From positions 1 to 64,000 of the forward strand of contig JNEN01001205.1 in assembly GCA_000697355.1 (NCBI GenBank): DNA of 64,000 nt, written 5' to 3'. Below the pieces are notes generated by a model that searched no databases, was not told where the DNA came from, and saw nothing but the letters and a program-made list of their open reading frames with translations. The first letter of the stretch is position 1; each line of letters opens with the position of its first letter. The DNA comes from Syncephalastrum monosporum B8922. Taxonomy: Eukaryota > Mucoromycota > Mucoromycetes > Mucorales > Syncephalastraceae. Shown one piece after another: positions 45,353-56,436 of this stretch. The translations under genes were made by a program, and so were the position numbers.

Positions 45353-45978
45353 TGGTTCTGAAGATTGACTGAATGGTGGAATGAGGAACAGATATGTATA
45401 TGAGAGAAAGAAGAAAAGGAAAAGAAAGAAAGGGATAGCAGGACAAAGCAAAAAAGTTAAAAGCAGGCGAAAAGGCAAGCGAGAAGAAGAGAAGGAAGAG
45501 AGAAAGAAGTCGGGAAGGGGAAGGGGAAAAGTAGAAAGGGGATTCAAGTGGTGACCGACCTGTATACACACACACACACACACACACACATACACACATA
45601 CACACATACACACGCACGCACATATACACATACACTCATATACGCATACACGTATACACCCATATACACATACACATATACACTGATACTCTTATAACTC
45701 ATAAACACTTATACATACACGTACATACATAAGAAAAGCACTTCTGTACATTTTTTTTGTCTCTTAAGTGTGTGTTGTCTGCTGCTTTTGGACTTCCAAT
45801 CTGTGACCCAAACCAACCCGCTTTTGGGTTCTCCCTTCGCTTGCACTTGACTTATTATTATTATTGTTGTTATTGGTGTTGCTGTTATCGTCTTCTTCTT
45901 TTTATCATTCGCTCTCTCTTTGCTCTTCTTCTCCTTTTCTCTTCTTTCATTCATAGCTACCGTCTTTCTGTCTGGCTC
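45353..45978. other. Shared upstream region of the RING ligase and CaMKK-like genes
   Basis: A 626-bp divergent interval. It contains a long CA/CATA microsatellite (45565 to about 45720) in the middle and T/C-rich leaders near each start codon. No gene. Confidence 0.6.
45565..45720. repeat. CA/CATA microsatellite in a bidirectional promoter
   Basis: Pure (CA)13 at 45565-45590, followed by imperfect ACACATA and ATATACAC repeats to about 45720. Confidence 0.9.
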
Positions 45979-48470
45979 ATGCACTCGCACCCCACGCCCA
46001 ACTTTACTCCTATTCCTGAGCACCCCATTCCAGCCTATTTATCTCACCGACAACCCAGCATACCTCATCGCGACAATGACAACGACAACGACAACGACAC
46101 CCTTTCTATGCTCGTGGCTGGCGGCCGTACCCTGACCCCTTGGAAAAGCGCTGACAGTCTCTCTGCTTCTCACAACACCACGCCCAATACCAGCAACCGC
46201 CCTTCCTCTTCTTCCACAAATACAAAACCTTCTCGCCGACTTTCCCTGCGCCGATCGCGAGATTCATACCCTGTGCAGCCCAATCCGCCCCCCGACACCG
46301 ACTCTTCTTCTTTCCATCCCAACATGGCCAGCCGTATGCGCAAACTCTCCTTCTCGCGCGCGCCATCTACGCCTACATCTCCTCGTCCTCCACCACCGCA
46401 ATATACCGCCGACGTTGTCATGACAAATACCATCAATAAGGATTATGATCCCGCAACAGGCAACAAGCTCATCAACAAATACATGATTATACGAGAGATT
46501 GGACGCGGTGTTCACGGCAAAGTGAAGCTCGCAGAAGACAGTGAGACCGGCGAGCTTGTGGTATGGCTCTTATTACCATTAATCAGTGCCATTAATATTG
46601 TAACAATTATAATATAATGGCTGCATAATTCACACACAAACACTCACATACGCTTCCTAATAGGCCATCAAGATCGTCGACAAACGCAACCGGCGACGGC
46701 AGCTGGGATACAGTCTTCTGCGCGGCAACAGCCAGCAGCACGTGCGAGGCCTTGACAGCCTTAAAAAGGCAGCAGACCTTCCTCAGTACAAAGAGAATGA
46801 GCAGAAAATCCGCCGCGAGATCGCCATATTAAAAAAGTGCGCTCATCCCCATGTGGTCAAGTTGCGCGAGGTGATTGATGATCCTGCCAGTCGCAAAATT
46901 TATATGGGTAAGATACACACACCAACACCTTTATGTGGTCGGTCAGGGGAGGGGGGAGAAGAGGAGGGGGAAAAAAGGTGGGTGAATACAAGATATCTAA
47001 CTTTCTGTTCTCACTAGCACTTGAATACATGGAGGGTGGAGAAATCGAATGGCGCAACGAAGACGAAATGCCTGTGCTTTCTGTGGATGAAGCCCGTAGC
47101 GTATTCCGAGACGTTGTGAGCGGTCTGGACTATCGTATGTATTTATCACTGTTGGGTATGAAGTAACGGGAAGGGCTGACATCGAAATGTTTGTAGTGCA
47201 TTACCAGGGCATCATCCATCGTGACATTAAACCCGCCAATTTGCTGCTGAGTAGTGAGCTGGTCGTCAAGATATCCGACTTTGGCGTCTCCTACTTTAAT
47301 GAACTGCTTGCGGGGGATGCAGTACAGAGCTCCAGCGAAAGCTGCAGTGCCATTGACCGCGAGCTCGCCGAGACCGCCGGTACTCCCGCCTTCTTTGCTC
47401 CCGAGCTCTGCTGCGCGGGCGACATGCCGCTCAGTCCAACTTCCGAAGGATTCCTCGTGGAAGAAAGCGAAACGAGCGAAACGCACCATGACGATAACGA
47501 GAATGGTGACAAATCGGTCGACGCGTCGGGCCCTGATAGTCCCAGTCGACAGAGCCAAAAATCCTACCATCGACCTAAAATCACCAAAGCGATTGATGTC
47601 TGGTCGCTTGGTGTTACGCTGTACTGCTTCATCTTTGGCCGGTGTCCGTTTACGGCACAGACCGAATTTGAGTTATTTGATACCATCCCGACCGAGCCCT
47701 TAAAGTTCCCCGACCCAGCAGAAATTGGTTTTGATGTTTCCGACTCGCTCAAGGACCTTCTCAGCCGACTCCTGACCAAGAACCCAGACGACCGCATCAC
47801 TCTCGAGCAGGTCAAGCACCATCCGTGGGTCATTGAGGATCTGGAGGAGCCGCGGCTGTGGTGGGAAGAGGCCGATCCAAAACGCTACAAGGCCGTCGAG
47901 GTGACCGACGAAGAGGTCACTCATGCAGTCACCATCATGGACCGCCTGCGCAAATCCATCCAGAAACTCTCCTCCTCCCTCTCGAATCTCACACATGGTC
48001 TGACCCGGCGGCGGTCCAAGAGTGTCTCAGCCCAGACATCGCACAGCACGCCTTCGTTGAATGTGGCGCCGCGTCGTGCCGTTCAGCAGCACCAGCAGCA
48101 ACAGCAGCAACAGCAGTACCAGCAGTATCAGCAGTATCAGCACCAGCAACAGCAGCAGCAGCAGCAGCAGTATCAGCAGCTACACCCCGATGCAGTAGAT
48201 CCACTCTTGCACGGCAAATCATCCTATTCGACTTCGCTTCTGCCTCAGCAGGCTTACGCCCCGATGCCGCCTCACACCCTTCAGCATCGACCCATCTCGT
48301 GTTTATCGGACGAGACGTCGTATGGACACCATTTTTCTTATTATGACGACGAGCCGCACCGACCTGATCTGAACCGGCAGGCGTCATCCGCTTCATCTTC
48401 GTCTGGTTTGGCCATCACCATTGGTCGCTATCGTGGCGGTCCCGCTCCCAAAGTGCAACACAAAAAGTAG
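45979..48470 (+). CDS. CaMKK/Ssp1-like protein kinase (candidate Snf1/AMPK activator)
   Basis: Exons 45979-46560, 46664-46907, 47018-47134 and 47197-48470 give 738 residues. A disordered Ser/Pro-rich N-terminus (1-150) carries basic Ser sites (RRLSLRRSR, RKLSF). The kinase domain (about 165-520) starts MIIREIGRGVHGKVKLA and has VAIKIVDK. A basic insert between that Lys and the helix C Glu is typical of CaMKK and yeast Sak1/Tos3. Then come HRDIKPANLLL, SDFGVSYF, GTPAFFAPEL and DVWSLGVTLYCFIFGRCPF. Between APEL and DVWS lies an acidic Ser-rich insertion of about 60 residues. After the kinase comes an amphipathic RKSIQKLSSSLSNLTHGL segment followed by a Gln-rich tract encoded at 48083-48183. The expected role is phosphorylation of the Snf1/AMPK activation loop. 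Kinase identity is strong; the substrate is inferred. Confidence 0.88.
48083..48183 (+). repeat. CAG-rich repeat encoding a polyglutamine tract
   Basis: Mixed CAG/CAA with TAT and CAC interruptions, encoding about 30 residues of mostly Gln with spaced Tyr and His in the CaMKK-like kinase tail. Likely length-variable between strains. Confidence 0.9.
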
Positions 48471-49059
48471 ATTCAACAGACTCACCCTTTCACGAATACG
48501 AACGCACGCTAGTTACCTACGACCACCCACAAACGCCAACGCCATCCTCCCTCGACGCCGTTTCTTATAATCTTCCTTTTCATACAGCATACTCGCATAT
48601 TCTTTTCCTTTAGTATAATTACCATGCAACTTCCACACTTTCTCATCTACAAAGAATAACGCATTTGTGTTTCAAGCACAAGGGGAACACATCTCGCAGT
48701 CCACAGATCATCCGGGGAGAGAGAAGTCCAACTAATATTTATTGTCATTGGTTTTTTGGGTTTGTACGGATGACACAAATTTGATGGGATCAGACACAAC
48801 AGCATGTATTTACAGGATGTGTTTTTCGCTATTATTTGTAAATATCTACATGGAGGATGAGGGGAACTTCTTTTATGTGTGTGTGTGTGTGTGCGTGTGC
48901 GTGTGTTGTGTGGTGGTGTCTGGGCACGCGGGCACATGGCAGGGCGCACGTGGCTGATATGTTGTGAAAAAAAAACAGAGAAGAGAAGAGCGAGTATGAG
49001 TTGTTGATTGTGCTATGTGTATGTGTGCAAATAGAAGAAAAAGGGAGAAAGGATGATGA
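48471..49059. other. Convergent 3' region
   Basis: 589 bp between two convergent genes, with a TG-rich microsatellite at about 48877-48920. No gene. Confidence 0.5.
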
Positions 49060-51879
49060 TTATGGAATCAAAATGATTCTTTTGGGTCGACGGCCCCTTC
49101 CAGAACTTGTCCCTGTACCGCCACTGCTGCTCCCACTACGCTTGAGGGGGTGGTCCTTAGCCTGTTCCTCTTCAAACTTGAAAGCAGCCTTGGCATGCCG
49201 TTCGGACCGGCCGACCGGAGCATGAATAGTCCATTCATTGAGCAGCGCCATGCGTATATCTTGCTGGTTCATCCAGGTGAGCAAGTTCGTGGGCGTGCTG
49301 CGGTCCTCGGGGTTAGCGCGAATGAGGCGGGCCAGGAGCTCGCGGCTTTGCTCACCCGGCACCTCGCGCTCGAGCGCCTTTTGGATGCGGAAATCGTCTT
49401 GGACCATATCGCGCAGGCCGCGCAGGTCGGTATCGAGGATACCGTGCCAAGGCTCGGTCTCGGCAAACACTTTCCAGAGGATGGTGCCAAGCGAATAGAC
49501 GTCTTCGGCGGCGGGTTCAATCAGCCAAGGCAGGACATTGTGGTCGCTCCGGCTGCGGGGGAGGGTCTGAATCGACCGGTAGTGCCTGTAGCCATGGTCG
49601 GGCTTGGCCTTGATCCACGGCAGTTCCGCACACCATGCATCGAGCTCCTCTTGCGTTTCGGGCAGCACCTCGCCTTCATACTCGCCTGCAACCTTGGGCC
49701 GGTCGACCCACCACTGGCGTACGTCTTCGGCTCGTGTGAACACCGCCTTGCCAAAATCAATAAGAAACACGTCGGCGCCGACGCTGCCATCGGAAAGCTT
49801 GCGGTCTGGGTTCGCATTCACCATAAAATTGACCTCGGATAGATCGCGATGAGCAATTCCTGCGGCATGGATAGTTCGGATACAGTCGAGCATTTGTCGA
49901 ACGAGATCCATTTTTTGACAGGCCGTCAGGCGGTGGTGGGAATGCGAGTGCGTATAATGCTTGAGCGTTTTCTGGTAGCGTTGCATGGACAGACCCACGA
50001 TCTCCTCGCCGCCGTCTTCTTGCAGTACCTCGACGATCTGGCCCATCCGTGGAAGGCCGCGTAGTTTGAGAAGACTGACGAGTTCGATGACGCGCTGGGT
50101 AATGGTCATACGCCGAAAGGTTTGTACGACTATATTGTTGTCGCCGTGCACGTAATAAACGTGCTTGAAGTAGCCTTCGGCATTGGGGAACGCAGACGTG
50201 TTTTTGGTATATTTCTTAATGTTGACGATCGGCACGTTCTTTTCGCGGCAGACCGCAAAGACTTTCTCCCATAGCTTGTGCGCCTCCTCCAGATAGTACT
50301 CACGGTTTTTGCCATCGGCCTCGGAAGGCTGCGCCATGGTCTCGTCGTCGGGGGCCAGATATTTGGTGTACATCTTGTCCGACTGTGGCTGCTGTTCCGG
50401 GTCATAGCCGTCTTTGCTTGGCGAGGAGGGCAGCATTTCATCTTGAGACACTATAGGCGAGTGCACGTCAGGCGACACCGACGGGGTGTGGGAGTTCTTG
50501 TCGGGCGTGGTGTCATGCGAGGAAGAAGGAGAGCGGTTATTTTGGTCGACAAGTGTCGCGTCTCGAGGTTGGGGGCTGCCCGTCTCGCTCTTCACTCGCT
50601 GGGCTGCTTGTTCTGGAGGACTGCTCGTGATCTTTCGCTTTCGGCCCAACCCCGTGCGCGACTTCTCCTTGGGCGCCGATGGCTGTGCGGAAGGAGACGG
50701 TGCGTGACGCAGCGCACCCCATTTCGCCTCGTCGACGGCAGTTACACCTGTCAGGATATTCTCGATCGCTTGCATGACCAATTCGCCCTTGGGGTCGCGT
50801 GCCTTCTTGAGGTCGCCCGGCAAGTGTTTGGACACGCGATGGGTTGTGTAGGCTCTTCGGAACAAGACCTTCTCCATTTCATGACTGAGGATGAATTGGA
50901 TATTGCGTTGGACGCGGACGATTTGGACTTTGGCCCAGGCCTTGGGAAGGTATTCGTGGGGGAGTTGATCAGAGCCTTCGTCGCTTTCGAACGGGGAGCA
51001 TTCACCGACAGGTTGTGTGATGACGACGTCGACGGTGAGCAGAAAGTGGGAGCCACCCCAAGGTTCCAGTCGCGTGTTGGAGATCACCGCAAGCGTGCCT
51101 TTATAGTCACACGCCTCGGCAAGAAGGGTACGGTTTTTGGATATGTATAACCGTGGCAACGGGTTGGTAGGCATCGACCTGGTCTCCTCCCAGGTATCCA
51201 CGGCCTGCTGGAACGGTTCGTTGAGTTGATCGTAGACAGGTCGCACCTTGCCGAAGCCACGCGCCGCACGTGTTTCACGTTCATTGGGTTCAAGAACTTG
51301 CACGATATAGAGAATACTGGGCAAACAAGTCAATCCTTAAGCATAACACGTCTTTTTGTTACAGTTACCTCTTTTCTGGGTCAAAAGGGAGGGGATTTTG
51401 AGGAAGTAGGGCTTCAGGTATCGCAGGAGGACTAGAAAGAAGAATAAATGTCAAAAAGAAAAATATACAAATATATCATGGTGGACATACCTAAAGGATG
51501 GATCAAGGATAATTGGCCTAAGTTGCTCATATATAGAGCGAAGAAGACCAGCCTTGACAGCGATCGCGCCGGTGGAGCGGTGGAAAGAAAAGGCGTTCGA
51601 CCAAATGAGCTGGAGATCAAGCTCAAAGGCATACCACGTCGAGTACGAGCCAGCAAACAGCTTGCGCTCCAAGGTCGTCAAGTCCATGGGCGATGTCACT
51701 TCGGCATAGTAGACAGTCGCTGCGGCGGGCACAGGAACCATAAAAGGCACGGCTGCATAGTAAGACGTCAAACGGTTGATAGCAAAGACACCCTGCTGCA
51801 GTAAGCGACTGCCGTAGTCAACCGTGTTCGCGATCGTGGGTGTCCGTGTGTCGACGAAAGGCGTTGGTTGTAAGTCCAT
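49060..51879 (-). CDS. Bromodomain-like / divergent Ser-Thr kinase fusion protein
   Basis: Exons 51879-51491, 51431-51369 and 51316-49060 give 902 residues. Residues about 50-125 read like a bromodomain: YYAEVTSPMDLTTLERKL, then YSTWYAFELDLQLIWSNAFSF and a final helix. The Asn that anchors acetyl-lysine (usually YN after the NA/NC helix) is replaced, the sequence being SFHRSTG. A middle region is followed by a long Ser/Pro-rich linker with basic clusters. The C-terminal 420 residues hold a kinase-like domain: FKHVYYVHGDNNIVVQTFRR, HRDLSEVNFMVN with the HRD Asp and metal-binding Asn, LIDFGKAVF, and EDVYSLGTILWKVFAETEPW. It resembles the fungal FunK1-like divergent kinases, a loose comparison. 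The tail is basic (GRGRRPKRIILIP) and could be a nuclear localisation signal. The start is the first ATG (51879) of the first coding exon. Function is unknown; a chromatin-linked kinase is inference. Confidence 0.78.
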
Positions 51880-54567
51880 ATACACGATAAAAGGGAAAGG
51901 ACAACAAAAGAAGGAGAAGCTTTAGAGAGACGGTCTTTGGGGCACACACAGAGCACACGCGAGTAGAACTCTTTTCTTTCTTCTTTCTTTTTTCTGGGTA
52001 GCTTCGGCTGACTCTGGCTGGCTTGGTAAGAAAGACTCTCAAGCGAATTCCACTTCCACCCACTTACATTCATTGAAACAGTCACGCTCATACCTTGATA
52101 TGTGTCTAATAGAATATTACTCTGTATTTTTTTCTACCATCGATACTTGAATCCACCTTGAACAATCGTATTCATTTGGAGAAGAACTATGGAGTACTCA
52201 ATGTAGACAATTCCCAGTCATAAATGTGACAATGTCTCTTCAGGTTGCCTGAATGGAAGAGCTATTATCCGTACTATTTTGATTTTTTTTACCGTCCGTC
52301 AAGATGAATCGATTTCCTTGGATACAGTAGATACGCTGGTGAAGTATATAGATATTCAGGTTCAGGGTCACTTCGCGTTGCGATGAGACTGTGGATGGAG
52401 GCAGTAAGTCCTGCTGACGGCATATCTGTGCTCTCGTGGCTAAGCTACATGTATTCTTGATATCCTATGGTCATGATTTTGACATATTACCATGCCATTA
52501 TTGTCAGACGAGATCAGCAGTTATTAGTTGACGCTACTTTCGCCATTCAGGTTTATCCCAAATGTGCCCTTTATAACAAGATATGAGAGATGTATGGAAA
52601 ATCTCCTGACCAAAGAAGCATAATCACCATAATCATGAATGGGGCTTTTAGACGTAGTCTATACCACCGAAAGGCATACTAGCATAAGAAACAATTTGTT
52701 CGACGCATGCAGTAGCTGGCGCAGGATACATTGAATTAACTAATTCATCTGATGGATTAGTTACAAGAGCTAGATGCCAAAGTATATGCATGCCTGCAGC
52801 CATTGTACTATCAGTAGGGAAGCATACGGTTCGAGATCCTCAGGGTGCTTCATGCAAGACGCTATACTTTGTAAACGCTACGTATCTGATATATAGCTTC
52901 TAGCTGTTCAATATCTAAGCATTACGAAATACAAAAAGCCATGCATGATGATAATAGTCATGAGCTATATGTCAGTAGCACAATTTTGCCGGATGATATT
53001 GACAATGTGTCGTAAGAACTTGACTTGTACAATAACCGCTCTTCTATTTATGTACAGCTACCAGTGCACTGACCATGTGCAATTAATCTGTGTACACATA
53101 TAGTATGTGCATGCAGGCTCTTTTTTATCATATGCAGAGAAGTGCGTACGCGAGTAAAAAAAAATGTTATAGTAGGAGTGTGAGTACGATGTTACAACAA
53201 TCCCTAGTTGCAGTAGTATCCTGTGTTAGTAGCGCAATGGAAAGTCAAGAACGAACAATGCTTCCATACCTGCGGGTATACTTCCCTATTAAGGCTTCGC
53301 TCAGCAGCTCTTGCCTGCCGCGAATTAAGGTCCAAATCAGGCAAACGTAAACATCGGCCACGCCCGACATATTCTTGCTCCCTTCCATATCTTACCTAAT
53401 AGCATCAACAGCTAGCGGCCGATGCCATGGGGTTGCATATGATGTTCCGGCTCGTGTGAAAGGAGGTCTGAATTGCGCTTTTGACTTCAAAGGCTTCACA
53501 CCTCCGATAGGAGACGAGACCACGTGCAATAATCTTGCCTCGAGAGCTGTGGGGTAGTAGTACGTATCGATACATGACACAGAACTGTCGAATTACGTTC
53601 TACAAGATTATGATGAGCTTTTAAGGCCGTCATCTTACTCTTTTGTAAGAATTTTATAATATCTTTGAATTTAGTTTATATAGATTGATCGTTCACACAT
53701 ATGTGCGGGTGCATATGAATGAGCCGCCAATGCATCCATGAACGAGGAAGCTTGTACAAAAGGTATTGACAAGATCCATATCGGTCCTCATTATCTGGTA
53801 AGTATCGCTATGTATTGAGTCTTTATAGCTCATTATATCAACTCTATTTCATGGCTTCTTCCCGGGCCATTGTTGCCATGGTTTTCATAAAACGGTAGCT
53901 CTCCATTTCCAGTTCACTTTTGCTCAACCAGTGAAGCTTATCAGCTTTGTTTTTCGTCCGTCCAATCGGAAACGCTAAACCATGTCGTATTCTCATTAGT
54001 GACACCTCTAACTGTTCTCACTTGCTCTATATCTGAACGCGGATCTCATATCTAGGTTCGCATTATCTCATGGGGTCATAAGTTCACAACTCCTTGAACT
54101 CACATATTCGCAAAAAGTATGATAACATAATAGCATAGCATACAAACCGCATGCAGTGGTTTATTAGTATGGAGCGAGTGGACGTAAAAAAAAATAATGA
54201 TATGCATGAATGTTTGTTACCTAGGTTGCAGAAGAGCCATCAATTTACTGGGTAGAAGCAGAGGCAGGAAGGGGCTGATGATCACGTCTTCGTTTCAGGG
54301 TCCAATTCGTCCCATCCCACCTCCGATTCAAGTCCCACTAAGGCTTGTTGGTGATGGTCCGCTATGTACGTGTGACCAGGAAAAAAAAGAGAGTTTGGCA
54401 TAGCCATGTTCTTTTTCTCGGCTGCATTGCGTCTAGACCCTGAGTAAGGTTGCTTGTGTATGATATATGATACGTGTATAATGGTAGTGTAATAGCGTAA
54501 TATAGGGGGGGGGTTCGTGTATCAGTGTTATCTACAAATCCCTTTGTATGGTAGTAAGAAATAGGCA
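51880..54567. other. Intergenic, no gene recognised
   Basis: About 2.7 kb, AT-rich, with only short open frames. A T-loop-like string GGTTCGAGATCC at 52828-52839 does not fold into a tRNA. The left end is the promoter of the bromodomain-kinase gene; the right end is the 3' side of the zinc-cluster gene. Confidence 0.5.
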
Positions 54568-56125
54568 TTACTCCCCGGGTAGCAAATCGGAGAAGCTCGG
54601 TATCGGCGGCCACGCGATTAAAGATGAAGAAATGCCCAGAGACTGATCCAGCAGATTCTGGGCCGTAGGAATACTCGATATTGATGGTGCTGCATGTGAG
54701 ACAGAGACAGGGGATTGAGAGGGCGCGGTAGACATTGCCGTAGTAGGTGCGGAAAGGGGAGCTGTTATGGTAGTAGTCGTCGTGGAGAGCGGATGTGTGG
54801 AGGTTTGAGGGTACAGCATATCATGGGGTTGCATCCAGACAAGCTTAATGTCTTGCTGCTGCTCCTCTTCTTGTTCCCAATAAGGATGCTCCAGATCCAG
54901 CGGTATGGAGGGTTGCGTATGTCGGGCGCTGACGACGCTACTGTTACTGCTTCCGCTTGTACTACTGCCACTGATGCTGCGGCCGCCCGAGCTACGAATG
55001 CTGCTACTGCTGCTCGGATAGGTGTCTTCAATTCGTTGAGGGTCGCTCTAAACATAAATAAATTCAAACGTCAAAGGAAAAAAAATGAGAAAATAGATTT
55101 TTCCATTTTTCCTTTTCTATGCTTACCACGAGCATAAACGTTTTCGGCGCAGGTTCTGGGCGTGGCGTCAAAAGGCACACGAGGTATGCGTTTTTTAAAG
55201 TCTCAGGCTGGAACAAGTCAGCACCAAGGCCGCCACCAATGTAAAAGCGTGCATCCATCGCTTGCTGGGATTTGCGGAAAATCAAGGTATCAGCCAAAGT
55301 TTGTGACCCGTTGGCGATAGCGATTAAGGATGGCGGAGGTACGGTTAGTAATCGCTCATCATTGGTGCTGGTTGGGCCAGGATAGACCGCCTGGTGTAAA
55401 CGCTGGTGAATACGTTGAAGTTGGTCGCTGTCGACAAGATCATAGATCGAGCGGTGCGCGAGCTCTTGAGGATAAGCTCCCAGCAGATCGAGCGCCTCAT
55501 CGGATGCGCGTGCACAGCGCATATCCATCCATAGAAACATCTACTCAATTAAAAATATTTTGGTCAGTAAAGAGGAACATGAAAAACTTATGAAAAGGCT
55601 GTTTCTGATTTACCGTCATGATGGGTGCAGGCCTTGGTGAGCCATCTGTGTTATCAGATGTACCCTCTGGACGCTGTGTCATTTGAAACGAGGAAGTGAT
55701 AAATCCAGGAACCAGCGTTGAGGGTTCACGACGATGGGATTGGCGGCAGCGGTCGTCGTCTTCTGTCCGCACGCGCTTGTCCCGAAGCTTCGGTCGACCC
55801 CGCTTCTTGTGCTGAATATCGTAGCAAGTGTCTGTTTTGCTTAGCGACACGCAGCGCTTGCATGGTCGACTCACTATCAGAGACGTCGCGTTAATACCTT
55901 TACAAGGAGTCTCATAAAACATTTACAGTCGCACGCCAGGTGCGCTTTTTTGCAATTGATCTATAAATCCCGTATGTTAACCAACGTCTGCTCTGCGCAC
56001 ACCTTTGATTTAGGGAAAAGACTTACACAGGCTGTCGGGACATGCGACTTGTTGGAGCGTTTTCCAGTCATGTTCTTCTCACTCGAGAGTTCAGGCGAGG
56101 AAGGTGAGGAACAGTAAGGTGGCAT
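54568..56125 (-). CDS. Zn2Cys6 zinc-cluster transcription factor with PAS domain
   Basis: Exons 56125-56027, 55960-55927, 55873-55614, 55540-55127 and 55047-54568 give 428 residues. The zinc cluster is assembled across three exons: SHVPTAC, then INCKKAHLACD, then LSRPCKRCVSLSKTDTC. This gives the spacing C-x2-C-x6-C-x5-C-x2-C-x8-C, followed by the basic QHKKRGRPKLRDKR. A PAS-like domain starts at about 132 (FLWMDMRCARASDEALDLLGAYPQELAHRSIYDLV). This layout resembles the fungal group that includes Ert1/AcuK/Rds2-type regulators of carbon metabolism, but the target is not shown. The C-terminal 160 residues are Ser/Thr/Pro-rich and end in an acidic-hydrophobic motif (IPSFSDLLPGE) that could activate transcription. 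A 34-nt exon encodes the middle of the zinc cluster. Confidence 0.88.
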
Positions 56126-56436
56126 GGTAAAGAGGAAACAAAGCGAAAAAGATACGGAGACGGCTTTGATTATCAGTAACTCTAAAGAGTAAGGAACCTT
56201 GAAAGGGTAAATAATGTTTCCCCGCTCGGTCCTCCCCATCCAATCCACAGCCAGCGGGAAATCCAAGGAACGGATTTGCGGGGCGGACAATAGGAGAATT
56301 TCGCCATTTGGGGTGCAAACTCTGCTTTTGCCACAAGCAAAGACCCAAAAATTACATAATCGATACCCTCGAAAAAGACAGAAAAATATGGAGCCTTAGT
56401 GGGATTCTTTTTCCTCTTATAAAAGTGGTGACTATT
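56126..56436. other. Interval between the zinc-cluster gene and the Sec7 gene
   Basis: 311 bp holding the promoter of the zinc-cluster gene and the 3' end of the Sec7-type gene. No further gene. Confidence 0.6.

Noticed and set aside
52828..52839. T-loop-like string GGTTCGAGATCC, a possible tRNA
   Set aside because: No pairing T stem, no acceptor stem and no anticodon arm could be placed around it.
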